In this document: one piece after another, positions 6,517 through 13,881 of the stretch | Layout of the letters: each line of letters starts with the position of its first letter | How positions within the stretch are numbered: position 1 is the stretch's first letter | Assembly (NCBI GenBank): GCA_007135895.1 | Contig: SLHZ01000190.1 | Location: 1 to 18,064, forward strand | Reading direction: 5' to 3' | Length of the DNA stretch: 18,064 bases | DNA from: Balneolales bacterium | GTDB lineage: Bacteria > Bacteroidota > Rhodothermia > Balneolales > Natronogracilivirgulaceae | Notes under the pieces: generated by a model | What the model saw: the letters and a program-made list of their open reading frames with translations, nothing else | Databases searched by the model: none | Told to the model about the DNA's origin: nothing | Made by a program: the position numbers and the translations under genes

Positions 6517-8470
6517 TCAACCCGGAGCCGGTTCCAAACATGACCGGACATTCTCTGCGTTTAACCGGTCCGCCTCCGATCCCGGACACGCGACCGGCGA
6601 ACATGAGCGCGCTGCATGCGGACATGACCGCACTATCACTGAACATGACCCGGCAGCCTCCAAACACGGGCATGCAGCCGATGAATACGGCCAAACAGCG
6701 CTTTTTGCTACATTGTGCGATACGCTGCATGCCATCGGACAAACAAGGTCCGCCCGGGAGAAAAGCCGTCTTTTTTCGTCTTACCTGCAAAGTCTGACCA
6801 CCGAAGCGGACATCGATCTTGCCGTTCGCTTCACTGCCGAAGGCGCTTTCCCATCCCGGGAAAAGCGCCGCACGGTCGTTGGCCGGCAAACGGTCGCCCT
6901 CACAGCCGCCGATTTCTGCGGCATCGACTACGACCAGGTCTTCAAACCGTGCCGCAACGCTGCCGGAAGTGCATCGGAAGCCATTGAAAAACTGATGTCC
7001 AATCTGCCGGAAGCCGTCAACAGGCGGTCTCCTGCGGTTCTCACGCTGCACCGGGTGGCACTGGGTTTCTCCGAATTGGCCCATGCCCGAAACCGCGAAG
7101 ATAAACAGGCGGTTCTGGCAGGCCTTTGGGAGTTGATGGAGCCCCGGGAAATCCGCTACATGATCCGCATCATGGATCGGCGCCCGCCTGGCATCGGATT
7201 TGACCTGTGCAGCATCCTTGAGGCCGTGAGCATGGCCTTCGGAGCGGACACCGGGCAGGTCAGGAGGACCCGCATGCTCACCGGCAGCGCGGGTATAACT
7301 GCCGTAATGGCCCGAAACCGGACGCTGGACACCGCCGTTTTCCACATGTTCCAGCCCGTGGCCTTCATGCTGGCATCGGCCAGCGAAAATGTCGGAGTTC
7401 CTGATCCCAAAGCCTTCGTGGCAGAGGAAAAAATCGACGGACTGCGAACGCAGGCTCATATTTCTGACGGTCGCGTTTCCCTGTTTTCGCGTGAAATGAA
7501 TGATATCACACCCCTGTTCCCCGATGTCACAAATGCACTCGGAACAAAGGATGCCGAAATGGTTCTTGACGGAGAAATCTGCATTTTTGAAAACGGTTCG
7601 GTCAAGCCACTCCTCCGACTGCAAAAACGGATGGAAGTAAAAAAACCGGACGAACGGCTGCTGGCATCGCAACCGGCGCTGTTCATTGCCTTTGACCTGC
7701 TTTTCCTCAATGGTGTACCGGTTATCGATCAGCCTCTTCACCAGCGACGCCCGCTTCTGGAGCAGATCTGCCGACAGCAAGGCATCCCGCTTTTACGGCA
7801 GTACTTCCTGAAGGACACCGCTGACATCACCCGTATTTACAAAAGAGCAATCCGCCATGGAAGCAAGGGCCTGATACTCAAGCAGCGCGACAGCCGCTAT
7901 GAATACGGACAACGCAGCCCATTATGGTTCAAATTCAAGGAATCCGGCGGATCACTCGACACCGTGATCATGTATGCTCACTCAGGCGGCGGACAAGGCG
8001 AGACCTGGACGGCCGGCAGCGGCCAAACGAGCACAAAGTCTGCCGGTGTCAGCAGGCACGACAGCACATACTTCATCTTCACGCTGGGCATCCGCGTTGA
8101 TGATGACGAGCGTTACGATGAGGCCTTTATCCCGATTGGAAAGGCCACTGTGGCATTTGCCGATGAGGAAGCCGATAAAATAAGCCGGCGCATCCGCGAA
8201 CTGCTTGTGGAACGTTTCGGACCTACTTTTTCACTGCGGCCCGGCATCGTCGTGGAGCTCGAATTTGACAACATAGAGGTCAACCGGCGGACCAAAGCCG
8301 GCTATGTCTTGCATCGGCCCCGTTTCCGGACCATTCACTGGGATCGTGATCCGCACACCACCCACACCCTTAAAGACGTAGAACGGCTGTACCAGCGACA
8401 GAACCGGGAACCGGCGCCTCGCAAACCGGGTGAAAATCCCGTACAGCTCTTTTCCGGACCTTCCTCCTAA
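6506..8470 (+). CDS. ATP-dependent DNA ligase (ligase-associated repair cluster) with a heptad-repeat N-terminal extension
   Basis: From the GTG at 6506 the protein is 654 residues. Residues 10-65 are eight degenerate heptapeptides, not part of the usual family. The DNA-binding domain follows from about residue 66, then the adenylation domain: motif I KIDGLR at 309-314 (Lys309 takes AMP), motif III LDGEI at 354-358, IIIa FDLLF at 396-400, IV KGLILK at 454-459 and V WFKFK at 474-478. An OB domain ends the protein, with a Gly/Ser/Thr-rich insertion at about 494-520. In most ATP-dependent ligases motif IV starts with Glu; here codon 7865-7867 is AAG (Lys). The family seals nicks or breaks together with the neighbouring exonuclease. 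The helicase and phosphoesterase partners of this cluster are not in the window. The 3' end overlaps transketolase tail to tail by 4 nt. Confidence 0.9.
   Translation: MKCNQPGAGSKHDRTFSAFNRSASDPGHATGEHERAACGHDRTITEHDPAASKHGHAADEYGQTALFATLCDTLHAIGQTRSAREKSRLFSSYLQSLTTEADIDLAVRFTAEGAFPSREKRRTVVGRQTVALTAADFCGIDYDQVFKPCRNAAGSASEAIEKLMSNLPEAVNRRSPAVLTLHRVALGFSELAHARNREDKQAVLAGLWELMEPREIRYMIRIMDRRPPGIGFDLCSILEAVSMAFGADTGQVRRTRMLTGSAGITAVMARNRTLDTAVFHMFQPVAFMLASASENVGVPDPKAFVAEEKIDGLRTQAHISDGRVSLFSREMNDITPLFPDVTNALGTKDAEMVLDGEICIFENGSVKPLLRLQKRMEVKKPDERLLASQPALFIAFDLLFLNGVPVIDQPLHQRRPLLEQICRQQGIPLLRQYFLKDTADITRIYKRAIRHGSKGLILKQRDSRYEYGQRSPLWFKFKESGGSLDTVIMYAHSGGGQGETWTAGSGQTSTKSAGVSRHDSTYFIFTLGIRVDDDERYDEAFIPIGKATVAFADEEADKISRRIRELLVERFGPTFSLRPGIVVELEFDNIEVNRRTKAGYVLHRPRFRTIHWDRDPHTTHTLKDVERLYQRQNREPAPRKPGENPVQLFSGPSS
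6533..6700 (+). repeat. eight tandem 21-bp units coding heptapeptides in the ligase N-terminus
   Basis: Units start every 21 bp from 6533 and stay in the ligase frame. They encode a degenerate heptad, roughly [S/T/G]-[E/K]-H-[D/G]-x-[A/T]-[A/T], for example GEHERAA, TEHDPAA and SKHGHAA. Units 4 to 7 are the clearest; units 2, 3 and 8 are more decayed. The DNA core acatga or acacgg recurs in most units. The block is His-rich, hydrophilic and predicted to be disordered. It replaces the short N-terminus normally found ahead of the ligase DNA-binding domain. Confidence 0.85.
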
Positions 8471-10464
8471 ATCAGAGACAGTGCCTCTTCGACAACCCGT
8501 TCAACCGTGAAACCCAGCTCACGGAACGCTTCATCCGCGGGAGCCGAAAGACCAAACCGTTCCAGTGATATGATCCTGCCTTCCGTTCCGGCGTACTTGT
8601 GCCATCCAAGTGCCACACCCGCTTCGATACAGACACGCCGGGTCATCTCCGGAGGAAGCACGGTGTTTCGGTAGGACTCCGGCTGGCTTTCAAACACCTC
8701 CCAGCTTGCCAGGTTCACGACCCGGGCATGGATATGCTTTTCCAGCATTTTTTCCCGGGCTGCCAGGGCCAGATGGACTTCTGAACCGGTAGCAATAAGT
8801 ATCACCTGGTCTTTCTCGTCACCGGCCAGCACATATCCGCCCCGGAGCACTTCATCAGCGGGAACATACTGTTTCCGGTCAATCACCGGCAATCCCTGTC
8901 TGGTCAGTACAATGGCTGTGGGACCTTCCCGGTGCTCCATGGCCAGTTGCCAGGCACGGGATGTCTCATTGGCATCGGCCGGCCGTACCACACGGAGGCC
9001 GGGAATGGCCCGGAGCGCGGCCAGCTGCTCGACCGGCTGATGGGTCGGTCCGTCTTCGCCCAGACCAATACTGTCATGTGTGAATACGTAGGTCACCGGT
9101 ATGCCCATGAGAGCCGCCAGCCGGATGGATGGGCGCATGTAATCGGAAAAGACCAGGAAAGTTCCTCCATAAGGCCGAAGACCGGAAAGAGCCATACCGT
9201 TCATGATGGCCCCCATGCCATGCTCGCGGATACCATAACGTATGTACCGGCCCGAATAATGGCCGGACGAAAAATCCTTCATGGTTTTCACATGGGTATT
9301 GTTGGAGGGTGTCAGATCGGCAGAACCGCCCAGTAGCCAGGGTATGGCATCAATCAAGCGCTCAAGCACCTTGCCGGAAGCCTGACGGGTAGCCATTTTA
9401 CCGCTGTCCGTTGAAAATATCGGCAGGATCTTCTCCCATTCCGGCTCGAAACGGCCTTCCGCAAAATCCATGAATTCACGATACAAAGCAGGATGGCGCT
9501 CACCCCATGCCTCAAGATTCTGCTGCCATTTTTTCTCCCGGTCCGCCCCCTGCTCCGCCACGGCGGCAAAATGCCGGCGGACCTCATCGGCGATGTGGAA
9601 CTCATCTTCGGGGTCAAAACCGTAGGTCTTGCGCGTCAGGCGAATTTCATCCGGCCCCAGCGGTGACCCGTGAACCCCGGCCGTATCCTGCTTGTTCGGG
9701 CTCCCGTAGCCAATATTGGTCCGTGTAATGATCAGACACGGTTTCTCCTCCGGGTCTTCCAGGCAGGCACTGATCGCCGAATCAATGGAGGCAAGATCGT
9801 TGCCATCGGCCCTGAGTACCTTCCATCCATAGGATGTAAACCGGCCCGCCACATCCTCGGAAAATGTTAAATCCGTACTCCCGTCAATCGTAATGCGATT
9901 GTCATCATAAAAATAGATCAGGTTATCCAGCTTCAGATGGCCGGCCAGTGACGCCGCTTCCGCCTGAACCCCCTCCATCAGATCTCCGTCACTCACGATC
10001 CCGTAAATACGGTAGTCGACCGGGTTGAAATCATCGGTTTGAAACCGGGACGCCAGGTGTTTTTGAGCGACAGCCATGCCCACCCCGTTGCCGAAACCCT
10101 GTCCAAGCGGTCCGGTTGTGGTCTCAACACCGGGGGTGTCCCCGTATTCGGGATGACCCGGTGTTTTGCTGTGCAACTGGCGGAAATCTTTGATGTCATC
10201 CAGACTCACATCGTAGCCTGACAGATGGAGCAGCGCATACAACAGCATGGATCCGTGACCTGCCGAAAGAACAAATCGGTCCCGGTTAATCCAGCCGGGA
10301 TTCGCCGGATGGTGACGCATGAACCGGGTCCACAGCACATAAGCAAGCGGAGCCGTTCCCATGGGCATGCCCGGATGACCCGAACGGGCTTTCTCAATGG
10401 CATCGATTGCCAGAGTTCGAATCGTGTTGATACATCGTTGATCAAGATCGGTTGGAGCTTTCAT
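8467..10464 (-). CDS. tkt: transketolase
   Basis: This is a 665-residue, full-length transketolase. It is a thiamine-diphosphate enzyme that moves two-carbon ketol units between sugar phosphates in the non-oxidative pentose phosphate pathway. The ThDP/metal motif reads SDGD from residue 158 and closes with Asn189. Other landmarks are SGHPGMP (28-34), GPLGQGFGNGVGMA, and the C-terminal GIREHGMGA with catalytic Glu414. It is cytoplasmic. The ATG at 10464 gives the family N-terminus; its leader is A/T-rich without an SD. It is downstream of groEL on the same strand but separated by a strong terminator, so it should have its own promoter in 10465-10608. Its TAG stop interlocks with the TAA stop of the convergent ligase gene. 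Confidence 0.97.
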   Translation of the reverse strand: MKAPTDLDQRCINTIRTLAIDAIEKARSGHPGMPMGTAPLAYVLWTRFMRHHPANPGWINRDRFVLSAGHGSMLLYALLHLSGYDVSLDDIKDFRQLHSKTPGHPEYGDTPGVETTTGPLGQGFGNGVGMAVAQKHLASRFQTDDFNPVDYRIYGIVSDGDLMEGVQAEAASLAGHLKLDNLIYFYDDNRITIDGSTDLTFSEDVAGRFTSYGWKVLRADGNDLASIDSAISACLEDPEEKPCLIITRTNIGYGSPNKQDTAGVHGSPLGPDEIRLTRKTYGFDPEDEFHIADEVRRHFAAVAEQGADREKKWQQNLEAWGERHPALYREFMDFAEGRFEPEWEKILPIFSTDSGKMATRQASGKVLERLIDAIPWLLGGSADLTPSNNTHVKTMKDFSSGHYSGRYIRYGIREHGMGAIMNGMALSGLRPYGGTFLVFSDYMRPSIRLAALMGIPVTYVFTHDSIGLGEDGPTHQPVEQLAALRAIPGLRVVRPADANETSRAWQLAMEHREGPTAIVLTRQGLPVIDRKQYVPADEVLRGGYVLAGDEKDQVILIATGSEVHLALAAREKMLEKHIHARVVNLASWEVFESQPESYRNTVLPPEMTRRVCIEAGVALGWHKYAGTEGRIISLERFGLSAPADEAFRELGFTVERVVEEALSLI

Positions 10465-10534
10465 GGATAATATTTTTTCAATGTTGGATAATGTGTGTAA
10501 TCGAATCGGAGCTTACCACAGGTGAAATAATTCA

Positions 10535-10553
10535 TGTCACACGGAATGTGACA
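10535..10553. promoter_or_regulatory. perfect inverted repeat upstream of transketolase, candidate operator
   Basis: TGTCACA and TGTGACA form perfect 7-bp arms around the 5-bp centre CGGAA. The repeat sits 70-89 bp upstream of the transketolase ATG, between that gene and the groEL terminator. Its half-site resembles a CRP/FNR-type half-site, but the arms are arranged in the opposite order from the CRP consensus. No T-tract follows, so it is not a terminator. A role as operator is inference. Confidence 0.5.
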
Positions 10554-10608
10554 CCAAACCCACTGATCCACGATACGAATTTTATCATCTATCTTCACCC
10601 GAAGACAT

Positions 10609-10654
10609 AAAAAAACCCGAAATCCCGGCTGTACTGTTCCGGAACCTCGGGTTT
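10609..10654 (-). terminator. intrinsic terminator of the groES-groEL transcript
   Basis: On the minus strand AAACCCGA (10654-10647) pairs with TCGGGTTT (10620-10613), with further partial pairing inside, and the stem runs directly into a stretch of seven T (10615-10609). It lies about 160 nt past the groEL stop codon, after the hairpin array. It separates groESL from transketolase. Confidence 0.85.
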
Positions 10655-10656
10655 GG

Positions 10657-10820
10657 TAATGCTTGCGGTAGATATCTCCGCGTAGAACGTATTGACGATA
10701 CTTGCGGAAATAAATATCCGCGTATATCAGTTCTGGTACGACATGCGGAACACGTCTCCGCGCATGTCGGGTCTGACAATGCCTGCGGAATTATGCTCCG
10801 AAGTTATCGGGTCGGGTCAG
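10657..10820 (-). repeat. four tandem, about 40-bp imperfect hairpin units in the groEL 3' UTR
   Basis: Four units are spaced 39-41 bp apart (TGCGG ends at 10668, 10707, 10748 and 10788). Each has TGCGG(A), a loop of 7-9 nt, then TCCGCG or a variant. Sequence outside the stems is partly kept too: a gtYtgrYaaYgc-like lead-in precedes several units. The third unit is the best hairpin: CGACATGCGGA pairs with TCCGCGCATGTCG apart from a 2-nt bulge. Unit 4 contains the groEL stop codon (10817-10819), and the terminator's right arm continues the same lead-in sequence. Loops and flanks differ much more than the stems, which suggests RNA structure is being conserved. Confidence 0.8.
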
Positions 10821-12469
10821 AAGTCCATGCCTCCGCCCATTCCTCCCATGCCGCCCATGCCGGGTCCTCCCGGGACGCCCTTGTCGTCATCCTTCGACGG
10901 CTTCTCCACTACCACTGCTTCAGTGGTGAGCATGAGTCCGGCTACGGATGCGGCGTTTTCAAGTGCGGTGCGGGCTACCTTGGTCGGATCAATGACACCG
11001 GCCTTGGCCAGATCTTCGTAGACCTCGGTCCGGGCATTGTAGCCAAAGTCACCCTCAGCTTCCTTGACCTTCTGGACGGCGATGGATCCTTCCACACCGG
11101 CATTGCCTGCAATAATGCGCAGCGGTGATTCAAGAGCTTTGCGGATGATGTCGAAGCCGACTTCCTGATCCGGGTTTTCACCCTTCAGGCCATCCAGAAC
11201 GTGGGTAGTGCGCAGAAAAGCCACACCGCCGCCAGCCACGATACCTTCTTCCACGGCAGCACGGGTCGCATGCAATGCGTCTTCGACACGGGCTTTCTTC
11301 TCTTTCATCTCAACTTCGGAGGCGGCGCCGATATAGAGAACGGCTACCCCGCCGCTGAGCTTCGCCAGACGTTCCTGGAGCTTCTCGCGATCGTAATCGG
11401 AAGTGGTGTCTTCTATCTGTGCCTTGATCTGGTTGATGCGGGCCTTGATGTCGTCCTCCTTGCCACGGCCATCCACTATGGTGGTGTTGTCCTTGTCAAT
11501 GGAGATGCGCGCGCTCTGACCCAGGAAATCAAGGGTGGCGTTCTCAAGCTTATAGCCACGTTCTTCGGAGATCACGGTTCCGCCGGTCAGAATGGCGATA
11601 TCTTCCAGCATGGCCTTGCGGCGGTCGCCAAAGCCCGGTGCCTTTACGGCGGCAATCTTCAGGGTGCCGCGAAGCTTGTTGACAACCAGTGTGGCCAGTG
11701 CTTCGCCTTCCACATCTTCGGCAATGATCAGAAGGGGCTTGCCCGTCTGGATCACCTTCTCAAGGATGGGAAGAAGATCCTTCATGCTGGAGATCTTCTT
11801 GTCGAAGATCAGGATGAAGGGATCATCCAGCTCGGTGGTCATCTTGTCGGAATTGGTGATGAAATAGGGAGAGAGATATCCGCGATCAAACTGCATCCCT
11901 TCCACGGTATCCAGATAGGTGTCGGTTCCCTTGGCTTCCTCGACCGTGATGACACCATCTTTGCCCACTTTTTCCATCGCGTCGGCGATCAGGTTGCCGA
12001 TGAAATCGTCGTTGTTGGCCGAAATGGTTCCGACCTGTGCTATCTCGTTGCGGTCACTGATATCGCGGCTGATCTTCTTGAGCTCGGCCACGATGGCTTC
12101 AACGGCTTTGTCAATACCGCGCTTGAGATCCATCGGGTTGGCACCGGCGGTCACGTTTTTCATACCGGTTTGAATGATCGACTGGGCCAGAACGGTGGCG
12201 GTAGTGGTACCATCACCGGCGATATCATTGGTTTTGGAAGCGACTTCTTTAACAATTTCTGCTCCCATGTTTTCAAATTTATCTTCTAACTCAACTTCTT
12301 TAGCAACCGTTACTCCGTCTTTGGTAACCGTGGGGGCGCCAAAGGACTTCTCAAGGACTACATTGCGGCCCCGGGGGCCCAGTGTGACTTTGACCGCATT
12401 GGCCAGTTTGTCGACGCCTCTTTTCAGGCCGTCGCGTGCTTCAATGTTATAGTGAATCAGTTTTGACAT
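10817..12469 (-). CDS. groEL: chaperonin GroEL (Cpn60)
   Basis: This 550-residue protein is the large subunit of the bacterial chaperonin, which folds cytosolic proteins inside an ATP-driven double ring capped by GroES. The key motifs are intact: GPRGRNV (31-37), DGVTVAKE (51-58), the ATP loop GDGTTT at 85-90, catalytic Asp397 in VEDALHATRAA, and GIVAGGG at 409-415. The C-terminus has the GGM-repeat tail typical of GroEL. It lies 80 bp after groES on the same strand and shares the CIRCE-controlled promoter. No SD is visible before the ATG. An unusual hairpin array follows its stop codon. Confidence 0.98.
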   Translation of the reverse strand: MSKLIHYNIEARDGLKRGVDKLANAVKVTLGPRGRNVVLEKSFGAPTVTKDGVTVAKEVELEDKFENMGAEIVKEVASKTNDIAGDGTTTATVLAQSIIQTGMKNVTAGANPMDLKRGIDKAVEAIVAELKKISRDISDRNEIAQVGTISANNDDFIGNLIADAMEKVGKDGVITVEEAKGTDTYLDTVEGMQFDRGYLSPYFITNSDKMTTELDDPFILIFDKKISSMKDLLPILEKVIQTGKPLLIIAEDVEGEALATLVVNKLRGTLKIAAVKAPGFGDRRKAMLEDIAILTGGTVISEERGYKLENATLDFLGQSARISIDKDNTTIVDGRGKEDDIKARINQIKAQIEDTTSDYDREKLQERLAKLSGGVAVLYIGAASEVEMKEKKARVEDALHATRAAVEEGIVAGGGVAFLRTTHVLDGLKGENPDQEVGFDIIRKALESPLRIIAGNAGVEGSIAVQKVKEAEGDFGYNARTEVYEDLAKAGVIDPTKVARTALENAASVAGLMLTTEAVVVEKPSKDDDKGVPGGPGMGGMGGMGGGMDF

Positions 12470-12549
12470 GGATTCTATCTGTTTTGGTTGTTATCGTTGA
12501 TACTCTTTTTCTTGTTCAGAAGTTCTTTCCGATCCGGTGATACCATGGA

Positions 12550-12837
12550 TCAGGAGATGACGCCAAGGATGTCCGCTTCGCGCATGATCATGAGTTCCTC
12601 ACCGTCGATCTCGACCTCGGTGCCGCTGTATTTGCCATAAAGCACCTTGTCGCCTTCTTTGACAGTCATGTCAATCTTGGTTCCGTTTTCCACTTTACCG
12701 GGGCCAACGGCTACAACTGTTCCGCGCTGTGGCTTTTCCTTGGCGGAATCGGGGATGATGATTCCTGAACTGGTCTTCTCTTCGGCCGTGTCAGGACGGA
12801 CCAGCACGCGGTCACTGAGTGGTTTTATGCTTGCCAT
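12550..12837 (-). CDS. groES: co-chaperonin GroES (Cpn10)
   Basis: This 95-residue protein has normal length. It forms the heptameric lid of the GroEL cage. The N-terminal strand IKPLSDRVLV, the mobile loop region around residues 18-35 with TSSGIIIPDSAKEKP, the following GTVVAVGPG turn and the C-terminal VLYGKYSGTEVEIDGEE(L) strand are all typical. It is the first gene of groES-groEL. The 5' UTR carries a CIRCE operator ending about 50 nt upstream of the ATG, so repression by HrcA is expected. The ATG is preceded by an A-rich leader rather than an SD. Confidence 0.98.
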   Translation of the reverse strand: MASIKPLSDRVLVRPDTAEEKTSSGIIIPDSAKEKPQRGTVVAVGPGKVENGTKIDMTVKEGDKVLYGKYSGTEVEIDGEELMIMREADILGVIS

Positions 12838-12880
12838 ATCGTTTTGTTTTTTAGGTTATTTGTTGACTGTTAACAGATGA

Positions 12881-12889
12881 TTCGCACTC
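12881..12889. promoter_or_regulatory. additional CIRCE half-site
   Basis: TTCGCACTC sits directly against the left half TTGGCACTC (12890-12898) of the proximal CIRCE, giving a direct repeat of half-sites. It matches the CIRCE left half TTAGCACTC at 8 of 9 positions. A role in HrcA binding is inference. Confidence 0.5.
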
Positions 12890-12916
12890 TTGGCACTCAC
12901 TGGCACAGAGTGCTAA
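12890..12916. promoter_or_regulatory. proximal CIRCE element (HrcA operator) in the groES leader
   Basis: TTGGCACTC, a 9-bp spacer and GAGTGCTAA match the CIRCE consensus TTAGCACTC-N9-GAGTGCTAA at 17 of 18 positions. It lies between the promoter's -10 box and the groES start codon, the usual place for this operator. In the family, HrcA dimers bind here and heat stress relieves repression. Confidence 0.93.
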
Positions 12917-12931
12917 AATTTGCACGTGCCA

Positions 12932-12960
12932 ATTATAAGAAATGAACTCTTTTCATGCAA
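12932..12960 (-). promoter_or_regulatory. sigma70-like promoter of groES-groEL
   Basis: On the minus strand TTGCAT (12960-12955) is followed after exactly 17 bp by TATAAT (12937-12932), a perfect -10 box. The expected transcription start is near 12925, in a near-palindrome around GCACGTGC (12922-12929). The promoter is flanked by a CIRCE on each side. Confidence 0.75.
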
Positions 12961-12976
12961 GACCCATTTTTACATT

Positions 12977-13003
12977 TTAGCGCTCAAAACCCGGGAGTGC
13001 TAT
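12977..13003. promoter_or_regulatory. distal, second CIRCE-like element upstream of the groES promoter
   Basis: TTAGCGCTC, a spacer of exactly 9 bp and GAGTGCTAT match the CIRCE consensus at 16 of 18 positions. It overlaps the rsmA stop codon (13000-13002) and lies 16 bp upstream of the -35 box. The centre-to-centre distance to the proximal CIRCE is 87 bp. Confidence 0.75.
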
Positions 13004-13878
13004 CGGTTCGGCTCCGTCGTCTGTTCATACCATCCGGCAAGCTCCACAAATTGTTGGGGAGTTAGCTCTTCGGCTCTTCTTGATGCATCAAACCCCGGAG
13101 GGAATCCATCCGTAAACAAGGCTTTCAGCGCATTGGAGATTTTTTTTCTGCGCTGGCCAAAAGCGGTCCGCACCACTTTTTTAAAGACGGGCAATGAAAC
13201 AGGAAAGTCCTCAATGGAACGGGGAAAAGTCTCGTTTCCGGGCTCATAACGAATCACGGCGCTCTCTACTGAGGGAGGCGGCTTAAAAGCCCCTTTTGAT
13301 ACCCGGAACAATGTCTCGATCCGCCCCATGGCCTGCGCCTGCACACTCAGTATCCCATATTCACCGGTTCGGGGAAGAGCGGTCAGCCGGTCGGCCACCT
13401 CTTTTTGTACCATGAAAACAGCACTGTTGAAAAGCATGCCCTCATCCAGCACCCGGAACAGAATGGGGCTGGTGAGGAAATAGGGCAGATTGCCAACTAT
13501 CACAAAACGTCTGCTTCGTTTCCCTCCCGTTCCGGGTAACCCGGCATCATCTGTTTTGTCCGCCAGCTCCGGTATTTCGGCGGCACTGGGGTGCAGCGCC
13601 CTCAAATCCGCTTCCATGATACTGCGGGCATGCACGGCAATACCAGGTAGTTGTTCCTTGAGCAGACAGACCGCCCGCCGGTCCACCTCAAATACATGAA
13701 GGTCCCGAAAACGGCGGCTGAGCGGCCCGGTCAGTGCACCGGTGCCGGGACCCACTTCCACCACCCGGTCATCCGGTTCCGCCCGGACCGAATCCACGAT
13801 CTTCGTGATTACCCGGCGGTCATGTAAGAAATGCTGTCCAAGTGATTTTTTGGGTCTCATCTTTTCCTGTTGCTGCAT
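13000..13878 (-). CDS. rsmA: 16S rRNA (adenine1518/1519-N6) dimethyltransferase RsmA (KsgA)
   Basis: This SAM-dependent enzyme dimethylates two adjacent adenines in helix 45 of 16S rRNA during small-subunit maturation. The 292-residue protein starts with the family hallmark RPKKSLGQHFL (residues 8-18), then SAM motif I EVGPGTGALT (41-50), acidic Glu64/Asp66 and the catalytic NLPY at 130-133. The frame opens at an ATG at 13899. I chose the ATG at 13878 because a 10-nt Shine-Dalgarno precedes it and the hallmark follows sooner. Residues about 98-124 are a hydrophilic insertion (Asp, Gly, Lys, Arg-rich) just before the catalytic strand, longer than usual. It is upstream of groES on the same strand, and its stop codon is inside the distal CIRCE-like site. 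Confidence 0.95.
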   Translation of the reverse strand: MQQQEKMRPKKSLGQHFLHDRRVITKIVDSVRAEPDDRVVEVGPGTGALTGPLSRRFRDLHVFEVDRRAVCLLKEQLPGIAVHARSIMEADLRALHPSAAEIPELADKTDDAGLPGTGGKRSRRFVIVGNLPYFLTSPILFRVLDEGMLFNSAVFMVQKEVADRLTALPRTGEYGILSVQAQAMGRIETLFRVSKGAFKPPPSVESAVIRYEPGNETFPRSIEDFPVSLPVFKKVVRTAFGQRRKKISNALKALFTDGFPPGFDASRRAEELTPQQFVELAGWYEQTTEPNR

Positions 13879-13881
13879 CCG

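Noticed and set aside
6473..7780. A 435-codon open frame antisense to the ligase gene
   Set aside because: It lies opposite the ligase adenylation domain with motif I and shows no domain of its own.
11201..12289. A 362-codon open frame antisense to groEL
   Set aside because: It is a common shadow of groEL codon usage, with no independent support.
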